A DNA stretch of 64,000 bases, from positions 57,658,057 to 57,722,056 of the forward strand of contig CM054120.1 in assembly GCA_028673005.1 (NCBI GenBank), in the 5' to 3' direction. Below are positions 33,588 to 46,342 of the stretch, one piece after another. A program made the position numbers and the translations under genes. The notes beneath the pieces are model-generated. The model ran no database searches. It was not told the DNA's origin and saw only the letters and a list, made by a program, of their open reading frames with translations. The DNA comes from Tanypteryx hageni. Taxonomy: Eukaryota > Arthropoda > Insecta > Odonata > Petaluridae. Within the stretch, counting starts at the first letter, position 1; each line of letters starts with the position of its first letter.

Positions 33588-34445
33588 CATGCACCCAAGG
33601 CGTCCGCCACACAGGATGTACAAATACTGCCGGAGAGAGCCCGCCCCTATCACCCATGGTTCCTCTCAACTCCTGCCTGAGCTTTTAATGCTCACTCCTC
33701 TATCACTCATAGCAGGTGAAGACGTCTTGCTCCACAATAAAGTGGAACGTTTCGGACTCACTTGAGGATGTACCCTCCCGGTTCTCGCATGCACCGCTGG
33801 AGCCTGTTCCCCAGGGAGTGGAGGCTGCTCTTGACGAGCCTTTTGTGGTTTTGACGAGAAAGAAGAGGAAGAGAACCTACAGAAAAAAGGCTGCAATTTT
33901 CACTCCAATGCCAACCAACCCAGCTGGGCAATGTTGAAGCCGATTAACGTCTATGACATACGGAACCATTCCGAATTTATTGATTCTCTCCGAGAGAGAT
34001 GTGCTAACGGCATCGAACTCGCCATCATTGATGTGTCTACCAGGGTCATCGTCACCTCGCCGGAATAACAGATATGAGTCCTGCAGATCCTGTACGACAA
34101 AAACCTTGAATATTTCTCACACCCAGCATAGCATGTCATGACAGCTCGACTGCTCATCAATTGACTGGCCAAAAATTTTCTACCGCTAGAGTGGCCGCAG
34201 GGCTGGTGTCGTCATGAATCATGGTCACGTCCATAAAACCTATGGTGCAGACGGCAGAGGGGAGAAAGTAGCCTGAAAAGACTAGGAAATTCATCCCGTA
34301 GTTGACAAAACACCAGGCATCCCTCCCTTCTACAAGATCACTCACATCCAGAACTGTCGGATACAGGTGGAGTACTTCAAGGGAGGAATAGTGCCGCAGA
34401 TTCTTTAATAGCCATAGTTTCGGGCACTCCTCTTTTTGGTGTAGG
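33588..34445 (+). pseudogene. Jockey ORF1 fragment G
   Basis: It is collinear with 57000-57760 of jockey E. SATQDVQ matches SATQGVR. KPINVYDIRNHSEFIDSLRERC matches KPINIYGLRNTQS, and STRVIVTSPE is shared in DNA ('tcatcNtcacctcgccgga'). The stretch with 'gtgcagacggcagagggga' corresponds to the PRE_C2HC part. Many stops and frame changes. Both ends are cut: Penelope on the left, repeat S on the right. Confidence 0.7.
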
Positions 34446-35660
34446 ATGGTGGCTCTCGTAATTTTCAATTATCACTAGTCAATGCTATTTAAATGAGAAA
34501 TAAAATTTTCTGCCATAAGTTAACCTTTGAAATTCTCATCTATAACAAACATTTTTTAATCAAATTAAATAATATTATTCTGGCATTAAGTAACAGTTTG
34601 TCATTAATGTCAGTATTATAATAATCACCCATCGTATAAAAATGTTCATAACAATATTAATTTTTGTAAGATAGCCAGGATATGCAAGCATGAGGAATTT
34701 CTTTGCGTGATTGTACTTTATTTTTTACTTTAAAAGTTATTCTTTTCCTGTCCTGTTGATAGTGACATTGATAATTAAGGATTATGATGAATGGGAATTT
34801 TGTATTTGGGTAAGGGAATTAAGTACTCCCGTCTCCCAGTGAATGTTGTTATTTCAACCAGCACCCTGATGCAAATCTGGTAAAACAGATTGATTGAATT
34901 TTCATGAATTACTAAAAGCATACAGGTTTCCAGGCGTCATATATGGTATCCGGATATTTGATGTATGTTAGAATTACTCGAAATACTTATTTTTTAATCT
35001 AACTGTGCCATGCAATTTTTATTGTTTGTTGGTAATAAATACATACCAGATATAATGTAAATTAACCACAATTGGTATGATTTTTTTAAATATAAATTTT
35101 ACTGAGTATAATTTTGAACTCAATTTTCATTATGGGTGTAATGCATGATTGGTATATTAGTTTCCAAATTATTCATTTGCTATTGTTATTTCTAAAATCT
35201 TAATCAATGCAGGAGTAGGCATATTTGTTTCGTCGATATAATCAATGATTACATTGTTATAATTATGTAACTTTGATTGTTATATTTCCTATAATAATTA
35301 ATGTTTCACTTTCAAATAATATGTAGGCTTACTACAATGTTGGACTAGGGTGGTCATTCGTTGCTCCTAATTTGAACTTTAAACATACTGAGACCTGTGT
35401 TTCGAGTTGATGCGCATGTAAATTTCAAAATGAGGTTTTAGTTGGAAAATGCTCATTAGGCGGGACCTATCTAGAGATGGTGAACATATCATAATTGGGG
35501 ATGTAGGCAGCATTTTAGCCTAGTAAAGTTTTTGGTTTTATCTGCCAGATATACTTATTCTCCAGATGTTCATGTACTCCAACTCTAGTAAAGCACGAAC
35601 TCCAGCAAACGCGTGAACGTCTGCATATGCTCTAACGAGTGTTATTTTCTGAGACTCTAC
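34446..35660. repeat. Repeat family S, block 2
   Basis: It is close to 62700-63700. Shared phrases include 'ttctgccataa', 'aaaNgttcataac.atatta', 'gatatgcaaNcatgagga', 'ttattttttactttNNagNttattc', 'gatgcaaatctNgtaaaa' and 'tttgttggtaataaatacata'. No coding sequence. Confidence 0.75.
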
Positions 35661-36399
35661 TTTTAAAAGGCATGGTCATTACCAATTATATCAAGGGTAA
35701 AATCAAGATAAATAACCGATTTACTTCAGCAAGTCGTACGTCCTAAGCTTGAGAATAAAGTGAGTTTGAATGATGTAACATCGGACAGTGAAACCACCGG
35801 GCTGCGAGGAATTCGTCCTTCACGTGTGGAAGAGGAGCTTCTCGAAGAGAATGCATGAGACTGGCGAGAAATCTGAATGGAGGCAGAGACAAGCCGGAAA
35901 GATTTTTAACCTCTTCCAGGTGCAAATATTTTATATCGCGTTTCTTACAAAATAAACAATTATATTGAGTATATCTCTTGTATTTATCTTTCCTGAAATA
36001 TCTCGACTCCTCAAAATTTTAAGTATTTTTTGTCGTATTACCATCAACTTAAATTTCATTGTTAATGCACATCAACAATGTTATATAAAAAGGATCTTAT
36101 GATTTTCTTAAATCTTATGTTTCTTGTGAAATACGACAGAGTTCGTGAATGGAACAGCTCGTCTCATGTTCAACTTCGTCATCATAGTATATTTTTGGTT
36201 TTTCGGCAGATGTCATTCACAATCTTTCAACTAAAGACACTGGAGGAGCAAGTGTTCCTTCCTTTCTCATTCCGCTCCTTAAGATAAGATTTTTTCATTC
36301 AGTCCAATCTTTATGTGTGTAGATCTATAATGGGCCACTTTTTTGTGGTGCTATCTCAAATGGCCTAGTGATACATGTGCAAGACTGTGGATTTCCGTT
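35661..36399. other. Transition between S and R repeats, no gene seen
   Basis: A GC-richer patch at 35740-35930 has a minus-strand open frame of 60 codons that I do not recognise. The rest is AT-rich. Nothing here is supportable as a gene. Confidence 0.4.
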
Positions 36400-37735
36400 A
36401 TACAAGTTTTCGCCCCTCGCACATTGGGAAATTTTTAATATCTCAAAAAATATAATAATGAATTTGAGTATTAATAATTTCATATGTTTTGTAGTATGAA
36501 CTGATTTGACCACATGTACATCTTCGAAGATATCATGTATTAGAAATCCTCTTATTTTACAGGCATTATGAATTTCAAATAAAAATGGTACATTGAACAG
36601 TTATCATTTGGTCATTCTTTGAACTTTCCTAAAAACTACGAAATATCTTTCCCATATTTCCTAGTTAACCTTGTGACCGACTTGTATATCATCCATTGGA
36701 TATTTCTCTCCACTCATGGATTGCGATAAATAAATATATTTTTAGCAAATAGTTTGGGCCCAATGGTTTGTCATGACTAATATTGATGTATTCACACCTT
36801 TAAGTATAACACTATCTTTAAATTTTCAATTTAATTGGGATATACAAAGCTTTTCTGTAAATTTCGATATATCAGTTTCCACTCCAAAGGACAGGGGATC
36901 TTGATGTCCGTGTCACATATTCCATCTTCTAAAGTACCTTTATCATAGTCATTTTTGTCCTGTTTTCAGTCTATATAGAAATTTTCCACACCTTATATAA
37001 TCTTGTTTTCTTTTGTTCCTAGATCAAAGTGTTAAATTGTTAAATGTTCTTTTTATGTGGACGTACCTGAATGTGACTAGAGCAGTGAGAGCGCCACTCC
37101 ATTACATCTTGTGATGCTTTGTTAATTTCAATTATTTCAAAGTCTTGATCAAGGAATAATAATTGCGTTTGGATTAGATCATAGATCATTTCTTCCAGTG
37201 TTTCGTAGTCCAACTACAAACATTTTTGAGTTTCCTTTGCAGGACTATTTTCCGTCATGTGATTATCATCCATTATGCAATGGAAATAACAACAATATAT
37301 CCAAGAAGATATTTCTGCGATATTGGTATTTAGCAATTGCATCAAATTCTAAATGGTTGATAGTTTAGGCTGAACTCACCACATGTTCCGACTGAATGTA
37401 ATAACACATTCAAACTCGTTTTATTCCATTCGCATTCTAAATCTCAAATCAACATTTAGCATTGCGTCATTTCCTTAACGCTCATCGTCATTTATCGAAA
37501 ACTTTTGTCTTAGTGCTGGGTGTTGCGCACGAATTTCATTTTTTGTGTATATTTCTTCTTGCTCTTAATGCAATTCATAATCGTAGAGTAATAACTGCAT
37601 ATATTTGGGGAAATATATATAAACAACTGCAGTATGGATGCTATAATATCTATCAGTACATTTTTAATATTCCCTATTGTCTACTTTGTTGAAAAAGATA
37701 ATCTAAGATTTTCAGCTCATTTCGCTATCTCAATT
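36400..37735. repeat. Repeat family R, block 2 (left part)
   Basis: It has R anchors at about 36765 ('caatggtttgtcatgactaatattgatg'), 36930 ('tttatcatagtcattt.tgtcctgttttcagtctat') and 37313 ('ctgcgatattggtatttagcaattg'). It is interrupted at 37735 by a 6.8-kb LINE and resumes at 44512. Confidence 0.75.
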
Positions 37736-37836
37736 CAGTCAGTCAGTCATTGTCCTTCCTAGGAGACGGAAATCATTAGCTAAGCGCTTCCTCCCTCCTC
37801 CTACCCACACGTAGTAACTACCATCCTTTGCCCGTC

Positions 37837-38583
37837 ATGGCCACCAAAGCAGCCCTTCTTGAGCAAAACACCTTGCTTATTGCTGAGAATAAGTCAATTT
37901 CTGACAAATTAGCTAAAGTTTTGTCAAAAATGGATTGTTTCAGCACAGATATAGCCGAAGCTAAACAATTTTTTGGTCCCCAAAATACTGAGGGTATCAC
38001 TAAGCTGGAAACGATATTTAAAAGTTTTAGCGAAGAGCTTATGAAGGAGATTTTGTTCGTGAAATCTAAAGTCAGCTAAGTGGAGGATCGCCTTATAAAC
38101 TTTAACGGGAGGCTCGACGACCTGGAGAAATACAGCCACCGAAACTGTCTTCTCATTCATGGAATCCCCGAAAAGGATGGAGAAAACGGACTGGCAGTCA
38201 TTGGTGATTTTCTTAAATCCACCTGAAAAGTAAGTGTCAGTAAGTTCCTGTTGTCCCGTGCCCACCGTAACAAGAAGAAGAACTTTTCCAGGCCTCGACC
38301 CATGATTGTGAGGTTCATCAGATTTCAAGATAGGGGGAACGTAGGGCAAAATAAAAAATCGCTAAAATGCTACGGTTTTACCATCATTGAGCCTCTCACC
38401 ACCACCAAACTCAAGCTCCTTATCGAAGCAAAAAAACTAGCTGGCTTCGGTAATGTGTGGACGCTAGATAGCAAAGTAGTCATACTGCGGCAAAACGGCG
38501 TCCGTGCATTCATATCTCACTCGAGAGAGCTGCATGCACTTCAACTTACATCAACCACACCAGGGAAACCCACAATTATGTAG
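37837..38583 (+). pseudogene. LINE ORF1 (coiled coil + RNA-binding domain)
   Basis: It begins ATG-ATKAALLEQNTLLIAENKSISDKLAKVL, predicted coiled coil to about residue 80. After an in-frame stop (TAA at 38077) come VEDRLINFNGRLDDLEKYSHRNCLLIHGIPE, then RPRPMIVRFIRFQDR, KLLIEAKKLAG and VWTLDSKVVILRQNG. The order of coiled coil, ExYSRRNxLxIxGIPE-type block, RxxxVRF and KKLxxxxxV is that of LINE ORF1 proteins of the transposase-22-like type. These form RNA-binding trimers. One stop at 38077 and another after FLKST (about 38223) break it. Confidence 0.8.
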
Positions 38584-38962
38584 GAGGGTAGCTTTCTGTG
38601 ATTAGCGTGAATTTGAGCGTCCTCGCTACTTTTGCTTAAAGTCAGCTAAAGAGATATCCTGCATGTGCCTACTCCTTAAATCAAACTCGGTCTGCCTGCT
38701 CGTGGTGCCTTCCATCTCCGTTTCCGTGCCGCCTACCATCCCCGTTCCTGTGACAACTGCCATCCCCGTTCCCGTCTCGCATGCCATCCTCTCCCCATAG
38801 TGTCCTCCACGTCGCAAGTTTTCATTGTAGAGTCCTCTCTGAAATGCTTATTTTCAAGTGGTTCCGGTGCATAAACTTTAGCCTTTTTCTGTCTCTCATG
38901 TAGTATTGTGTGCAGCGTTTATTTTAGTGTTTCCCATTGTTTGGTACTCCTGTTTCACTGTG

Positions 38963-40376
38963 TACATCTACATCTACATCTACAAGTTACCCTGCAATTC
39001 ACCAAGTTGGTGGGTGGCAGGGGGTGCAATGCACCAAATCCTACCTAAAGATTGTCTAACGCAATTCGAAATTTCCTATTGTGATCTCTTATTGTCCTCG
39101 GAAAGAACGAGCCTAGATAACGCTCCGTCCTACAATCGATCTCACGTATTTTATCGTCTCGATCATTTCTACCTATATACGTCGGTGCCACAATTATTCC
39201 CACTACCTCCTCTTTTAGACATTCTGACCTATATTTCTCTAGAAGTTTCAACCTTGAGTGCAATATACGGTCCTCCAGTGATACCCAGTTCAAATCGCTC
39301 AATAAAGAGGTGACGCTTTCCTTATGTTCGTACTTTTGTTTTAAAAATCTGGCTGCTCGGCGCTGTACTCTTTCTAGTTGAATTATGTGCCCTTCTCGTA
39401 CGGATCCCATATGCTCGCTGCGTATTCCACTTGTGGTCTTACCAGTGATAAGTAGCATGTTTCGCGTACTTTTTCTGTAGTGTTCCGTACTATTCTACCT
39501 ATGAATACCAGTTTCTTGTTGGCCGCGCATATAACTCGACGAATGTGCACGTCCCACGAAAGATCTCGACAAATGTTTACTCCTAAATATTTTACATACT
39601 CAGCTTGTCGAATACTCATTTCATCTATTTTATATTCGAAACCTTAATCTTTGTTCTTACTTTTCCAGAACGTGACTGCGGCACATTTAGTATAATTAGT
39701 TTCGATTTGAAATTCTTTGCACCAAGCTGAAATGGCTCTTAAGTCTTCACGCAGAGACTGATGGTCCTCCTGATTTTTTATTTCTTTATATAGAACGGTA
39801 TCATCGGCGAAAAGCCTAATTTTACTACGAACAACCGAGCACATATCATTTACATAGATTAAGAAGAGCACATGGCCCAATACTCTTCCCTGAGGAACAC
39901 CCGAAGCAACTTTAACGGGGGACGAGTATTTCCCATCGATGACAACTATCTGTTCCCTATTCGAGAGGAAGTCTCTCACCCAACCGACAACTTTCGAATT
40001 GATACCACATTGTCCTAACTTCGCAATTAATTTCCTATGAGATACTTTATCGAACGCCTTCCTGAAATCAATGAATATGGCATTGACCTGAGTATTTTTC
40101 TCTCCGCATCGCAACAAATCGTCCACGAACAGGCCGAGCTGCGTTTCGCATGATCTACCTCTCCGGAATCCGTGTTGGCATCCGCTAAGCAATGAATGAC
40201 TATCTAAATAGCGCATTACAGAGCTAAAGACTATGTGCTCAAGTATCTTGCACGATAATGAAGTTAAGGACATCGGCCTATAATTTTCGGGGTTCTCTCT
40301 GTCGCCACTCATATGGATGGGCGTAACATGTGCCACCTTCCAATCTTTAGGAACTACTCCTTCTCTAATGGATGTA
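38963..40376 (-). mobile_element. Nested LINE fragment, minus strand, (TGTAGA)n tail
   Basis: It is 5'-truncated and lies between ORF1 and ORF2 of the host LINE. Its 3' end on the minus strand is a short TGTAGA repeat (38963-38985), a tail type common in arthropod LINEs. It is less decayed than its host element, consistent with later insertion. Confidence 0.8.
39045..40336 (-). pseudogene. Nested LINE reverse transcriptase
   Basis: The minus strand 40336-39644 is one clean frame. It contains ENYRPMSLTSLSCKILEHI, HGFRRGRSCETQL, FIDFRKAFDKVSH, ASGVPQGRVLGHVLFLIYVNDM and IRLFADDTVLYKEI with the FADD box intact. A stop after KSKNKD precedes the continuation: EYVKYLGVNICRDLSWDVHI, RPQVEYAASIWDP, HIQLERVQRRAARFLKQKYEHKESVTSLLSDLNWVSLEDRILHSRL and a C-terminal FFPRTIRDHNRK. 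This is the full RT palm, thumb and C-terminal tail typical of insect CR1/L2/jockey-superfamily LINEs. The endonuclease is missing. Confidence 0.9.
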
Positions 40377-40857
40377 GAAGTAGCACTTAGTGTTGGTGCA
40401 AACTCTATTGAGTTATTTCAGTGTTTCGTGGTTTTGTGCTTTTCTCATTAAATCCGTGATTTACTTCCACTTTCAGTGCTTCTTTATTCCCGCAAATCTA
40501 GTTTAAATTGCAATCCCCTTGCATTCCCTCTTACTCAATCGTAGCATCCATTTCCAGTGCAGTGCTCTTATCCGATTAGTTTCCTCCTGTTTAATTCCTA
40601 CCAAGTGCTCCCCTCGATTGCCTTATTTTATCTCTGCCTCTATTTTGTTCTACCTACGCAGCTTTAGTGTAGTGTCTCATTTATTATTTCTTAATAATTA
40701 ATTAGTATTTCTATTAATGTTACTAAGTCATTAGCATATACTGTAGCATTACTTCTCCTGTTTGCATTAATCACTTTATCGGAACCTTTCTCAACCACTT
40801 CTTTACCTGAATCATCCAATGCACTTTGCAGTCTAGATTACTCGACCACACCGTAAA

Positions 40858-41681
40858 ATGTTTGTCATTGAGCCTTCCACCAAAACTTCTCTTCAGCCTA
40901 TTTCTACTCTTAACCCAAATGCAATAGCCTTTTTTCCGTCACACCACAGGGTGCCATACCTTAACTCTAATGCCCCTGAATTTTTCCCACAGGTCCGACC
41001 AACCATTTACAGACGAACTCATCACGCTCCTCATCTTACCACCAACCGTCCGCCTCCGCCCCATAATGGCATTCCTCCACCCATCCCAGTTCCAACAAAT
41101 TCTCTTCTTGCAAAAAAAATTAAACCTTTTACTCGATCCTTTCAACTTATTTATCTTAACGCTCAAAGTCTTGTCCCACATTTCGACGAATTGTGCTCTC
41201 TACTCCCGCCCAACGATCTACATTCTATTACTATTTCCGAGACGTGGCTAAAACACACTATCTTGAGGTCCGCTGTAGAAATACTCAGCGATAACCCGTT
41301 TCGCAATGATAACATAGGGAAAGGAGGAGGGGCAGTAAGAATCTACACCCGTAAAGACCTTGCTTGCAAAGTAATCGCCATCTGCGACGCACAATACTCC
41401 CGCAGACCTGAATATCTCTTCTTTGAATTAGTCGTCAATTAAAAAAAATTTTGTTAGTAATCATTTTTCGTCCTTTAAAAATTTGTTATCTATCTGACAT
41501 TGACGAGATCATTGCCAACATAAGACGCGATTATGAACACATAATTATATCTGGTGATTTTAATACCAATTTTGCCACAAACTCCTCAGATGCAGTCTTT
41601 TTTAAAAACTCTTTTACATCGCACAACCTCAGTATACTACCATTAAAACCAACAAATAACACCAAAAACTCTTCCACTTGA
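40858..41681 (+). pseudogene. LINE ORF2, endonuclease part
   Basis: After a Pro/Thr-rich leader come FQLIYLNAQSLVPHFDELCSLL (the NARS/NAQS strand) and SITISETWLKHTI with the catalytic Glu. DNIGKGGGAVRIYTRKDL follows, and after a frameshift IIISGDFNTNFATNS, the GDFN catalytic block. These are the AP-like endonuclease motifs of CR1/L2-type LINEs. It is separated from ORF1 by the nested LINE. Confidence 0.8.
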
Positions 41682-43790
41682 ATTGATATATCAGTTACCG
41701 CTAACCCAGATAAAGTCTGTACCCATGGTCAACTACCGGTCCCGGGAATTTCATCCCATGTCTTAATTTTTCTAGCCTACTCCATAAACTCTCCAAAATT
41801 TAAGCAGAAATTCATATCTCAACGAAATTTTAAAACCCTTGAATAGGATAGTCTTACTGCCGATGCGGCGCGTCTTTCGTGGAACACCATTGAATGTGCT
41901 GAGGATATAGACGCAAAAGTTGAATCACTTAACGTTTTTCTTTAACATTACTCGATAAATACGCGCCCATCAAAACTACACGTGTCTCTAAACCTCTTCC
42001 TCCTTGGATAACGGCCGACTTAAAACTATTGATAGCACGACGCGATTTAATTTTCCTTAGCTTCAAATCAAATAAATGTCCAAATATGTTCAATTTCTAC
42101 AAAAGTATTAGAAACAAAATCAAGCAGCAGATTACAAATGCCAAAATAAAATTTGCTTATTCTTTATCAGGCCTCAATGTAACAACATCCGCCCTATGGA
42201 ACAACCTGCGAAACCTCGGTATTGGTAAGCACAAGGATTCTTCCTTACCACTAAACATATCATTAGATTCCCTTTATAAGAGATTCTCGACTCACCCAAC
42301 AACTATTGACACCGAACGAAAACGTAGAGTCATTAGTTGTTTTACGGTAAAAGCGAACGAGTTTCCCGGTTCTCCATAACTCCACTTTAAAGCTGTTTCG
42401 CAACTTAACATACTTTCAGTAATACGCAGAGTCAAAACTAAAGCCCAGGGTGCTGATGGTATTCCTATCATGATCATAACCAAATTAATACATCTAATAC
42501 TCCAGTGCTCACTAACATTTTTTACCACTTCTTATTAAAGGGAAAATTCCCATCGCAATGGAAACGCGCGTTAGTCCGCCCAATCCCTAAGAAATCTCTC
42601 TCCGCGAACATTGACTTTTGACAGATTAGCTTCCTTCCCACTTTATCAAAAGCTCTTGAGCGACTTGCGCATGAACAAGTAACAGATTTTCTCAACGCAA
42701 ATAATCTTCTTGACTCCCATCAATTTGGCTTTCGGAAGTCACATAGCACTACCACCTTGTAATTAAAATCACCGATGACATACGCAGACACATGGATTCC
42801 AGAAAACTCACAGTACTAAGTGTTGCTTGACTTTAGCAAAGCATTCGACTCAGTAGACAAAAACATACTCCTAGCAAAACTCGGCTGCATGCGATTCTCT
42901 TCACCTGCAATAGATTGGTTATCCTCCTACCTTAGCGACCGTTTCAGAAAAGTCATCTCCAATGACTCATCGTCTTCATGGCTTAATGTTTACCAAGGCG
43001 TTCCGCAAGGGCTCAATTTTAAATCCCCTGTTGTTCTCCCTATTTATTAATGATTGTTCTCATTATTTAACTTACTCCAAGCATCATCAGTACGCCGATG
43101 GTCTCCAAATATGCTTAGACACCAAACCCAATAACTTATTTCTTTCCATTGCCAACATAAATCATGACTTGGCTCAACTTCAAGAATGGAGCTATGATAA
43201 TCTTCTCAACATAAACCCCTCGAAATGCCAGGCAATTTTAATCGGTTTTTCAAAACTTTTGGCTTCTATAAACCTTGCGGTTTCAGTTCCTCTGTTTTTG
43301 AATGGCTCCGTTATTCCCTATTGCAAAATCATAAAAAATCTCGGCATTCTAATTAATGAAACGCTTACCTGGAATAATCACGTAATAAAAGTCTGCAAGA
43401 CGGTAAACTCTTCCTTACACACTCTAAGGGCTCTCACTCTCATTCTTCCCTCTTCACTAAAAATACAGCTAGTGACCCCTTTAATACTTCCTCACTTCGA
43501 CTATTGTGATACTGTATACCAGGACTAAGGATGTCGCGATTAAGCTACAACGTTCTCATAATGCCTTGCGTCAGATTCATCTTTAACCTTAAAAAGTCTG
43601 ACCATGTCTCAGAATATTTCCGTCGACTCTCCTGGCTAAACTTTAATCTAAAAGAAACCTTTACCTCCTCTCCCTATTTCATCAAGTTTTTAATATTCAC
43701 ATCCCTTGTTATCATTCTTCTCAGTTTGCAGCCATTAATACAGTTCACCAACGCAATACCAGACGATGCAATAAATTACTAACTCCACTT
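41682..43790 (+). pseudogene. LINE ORF2, reverse transcriptase part
   Basis: Degenerate EN-RT linker, then ISSFLPTLSKALERLAHEQ-like sequence (about 42630), HQFGFRKSHSTTTL, LLDFSKAFDSVDKNILLAKLG and VYQGVPQG. A frame change leads to SILNPLLFSLFINDC. The active-site box reads QYADGLQICL, so YADD has become YADG. LNINPSKCQAILIG, IPYCKIIKNLGILINETLTWNNHV and LPHFDYCDTVYQD follow. Multiple stops and at least four frame changes show that it is dead. Confidence 0.85.
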
Positions 43791-44511
43791 CATAGAACAG
43801 AAATTTATAACAAATCCTTTACCGTCACGGCTTGCAAACTCTGGAATGACCTTCCAACGTTAATAAAAAACTCTCTTTCTCTAGGCACTTACAAACGCTT
43901 GTATCACAAGTATCTTCTCTCACTCTCCATGCATTGAACCACTCCCTATCTTCTCTTTCAGGTTATCACAAGGATGCGCTTCTTAGGTATAAATTCATAA
44001 TTTTATTTTACTTTGCTATATCATAATTACGATGTAATATCCCAGGCATATCTTACCTTACAATCCCTATTTCCCTCTCACCCCCTCCCTTATATGGATA
44101 TTAATGTGTGTATTTTGATATGATTTTTTCTCCTTTTCTCAAAATATTGTTGTTCTTATTTCCCCTCTTTCACTGAACTATTTAGGAAATTTTCGCGGTT
44201 TTTTACACCTCTCTTCTCTTCGTAGGTGTTTTCCGCAATTGGAAATTTTTTCTGTGTTAAAATATAGCTAATACACAGTTTATTTTTCAACCCACAAAAC
44301 TAACAATATTCTTTGGTAATACTTTGTAACCTATTAACCAATATATATAATTAACTTGTAATTTGTATATATTTTACTGTAATATTTATGTAACTTAACT
44401 TCTTTTAAAATTTAAATATTGTAATTACTTATATGACGAAAGGGTTAAATGTAAGAAGGGACTATATAGTCTCAATTTCGCCCTAAATAAAGTCGTTTGT
44501 CTGTCTGTCTG

Positions 44512-46340
44512 TCAATTTGGCACAGGTCTGACGATTGTCATTTTCAATCTCCATCTCATTTTCTTTAGCATTATCAAATGTATAATAATAACTTTTCTCT
44601 TAATTATTCAAGATAGATGGCAATTGTCCTAACATTATGAACATCCAATAGATGTTTTTCTCCACCCTTGGTGTACGAAGTGTAAATATATTTCTATCAT
44701 ATACCTCGAGCCCATTGACATGTCATAATTAACATAGATTTCCTCATAGCTATCAATGACACACACATATGAAAGTGTTTAAATTCGTATAAATGTCCTA
44801 TGCTACGTTTTTCTGCAAATTTTCGTATCTCAATTTCCTCTCAAGAATACGGAGGAACGTGATGCCCTCGTCATACATTGCAACCTTTAAGTAACAGTAA
44901 TATTTTCATTTTTACTTTCTGTTTTAAGAATAAATAACGATATTTCTGATATTATGTAATGTTTTCTTCAATTCTACCTAGCTGAACTGTGTTCATTTTT
45001 GAAGTTTTGATTTAAATGGACATACCAGTAAGTGCCTAGGGCGGTTAGAGTTAAACCTTTCGCAAAGCGGGAGGCTTGGTTATTTACATTTCTTTCGAAG
45101 TTATCCTTAGAGATTCCATTTATAGTTTGGTTTTGCTTAGTGTATATCTTAATCATTTACTCCAGGATTAAATATCCATACCAAAATCCTTCTTTTATTC
45201 CATCTGCAGGAATTGGTGTATTTTCCGTTATTTGATTTTCGTTCTTCTTGCATGAGAAATTTTATCAATATCTCCAAGTAAATATTCGCACAATCTGGGT
45301 ATTTATCAACGCTCTTAAAATCCATGTGTTTAGGGGTATATACTGAAATCAGCACATGTTTAGCTTCAATTAAATATGACTTTCAAACTCCTCCTATTCC
45401 ATTTTTACACTCAAACTCAAATAAAAATGGTGCATTGCGTCGTTTTCATTACACAAGCTTCATTTCACTTATCCTTTTTTTATAGTGCCCCGTGATCCAG
45501 ACATATTATATTATTCGTCAATATGAATGCTTGCCTATAGTAAATACTGACTCTAGGGATATTTATAGAACATATTTTGGATCAATAGTGTAAACAAGCG
45601 GTATATTAGATTTAATATCAATAAGTAAGTTACTGAATATTTCATATTATATACTATGTCGAATTGGAGGCTATCCTCACTTGCTTCCTCTATTTAGCAC
45701 AAGTCTGGTGAATATTTTTTTCTAACTTTACCTTAACTCCAGCTGTATTGGCAGCCGCATTACTAATAAAGTTCTGATATATCATGGTAAATTGCCATTT
45801 TACAAATACTTCGGAATTTTGGTCCCATATTTCCTAATTCTACGTTTAAGCGTTATCAGTATATTCCATTAGTTGTTTTCCCCTCTCATCTAGTGCGACG
45901 TCTTAATATGTTTCTCGCAATTATTTCGGGCCCATTGGCTTCTCATGTTTTATATGGATTTCCTCATACCTATCAGTAACGCACTGCTATCCAATACTTT
46001 TACTTCGCTTAAATGGGCTATTCTATGTTGTGCTTCATATGTTGATTTTTCAATTTTCTCTCAAAACGATGAGGGATCTTGATGTCTCTTGTCTTATATT
46101 CCAATATCTTTAGGAATTGTATCAGAGTAATTTCTCTACTGTTTTCAGAATAAATAGCAATTTTTCACACACTATGTAATATGTGTCTTCTTTTATACTA
46201 GATCAACGTTTCCACATCTTTAAGTCTTCTCCTTATGAGGATATTCCACAAAGATACTAGAGCTGTAAGATAGGTACACTTTTACATGGAGAGTCGCTGT
46301 GTTAATAATTTAGCTAAATCGCAACGGCTTTTATAGCAAA
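44512..46340. repeat. Repeat family R, block 2 (middle part)
   Basis: It continues R after the LINE. R anchors are at about 44715, 45293 and 45933; 'cattacacaagcttcattt.acttatcc' at 45448 matches 20282. It runs up to 'tttatagcaaa', where mariner inserted. Confidence 0.75.
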
Positions 46341-46342
46341 TA

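Larger units (their letters stand above)
37736..44511 (+). mobile_element. LINE (CR1/L2-like group), 6.8 kb, with nested LINE
   Basis: It is flanked by TCAATT on both sides (37730-37735 and 44512-44517). Family R reads across the site ('gctatctcaatt | tcaatttggcacaggt', compare 59420-59440). It starts at 'cagtcagtcagtcattg', carries ORF1 (37837-38583) and ORF2 (about 40858-43782), and ends with AATAAA and a (GTCT)n tail at 44488-44511. A second LINE in reverse (38963-40376) lies between the ORFs. The coding region has many frameshifts. Confidence 0.8.

Noticed and set aside
33690..33900. Minus-strand open frames across jockey fragment G
   Set aside because: They are shadows of the + strand ORF1 remnant.
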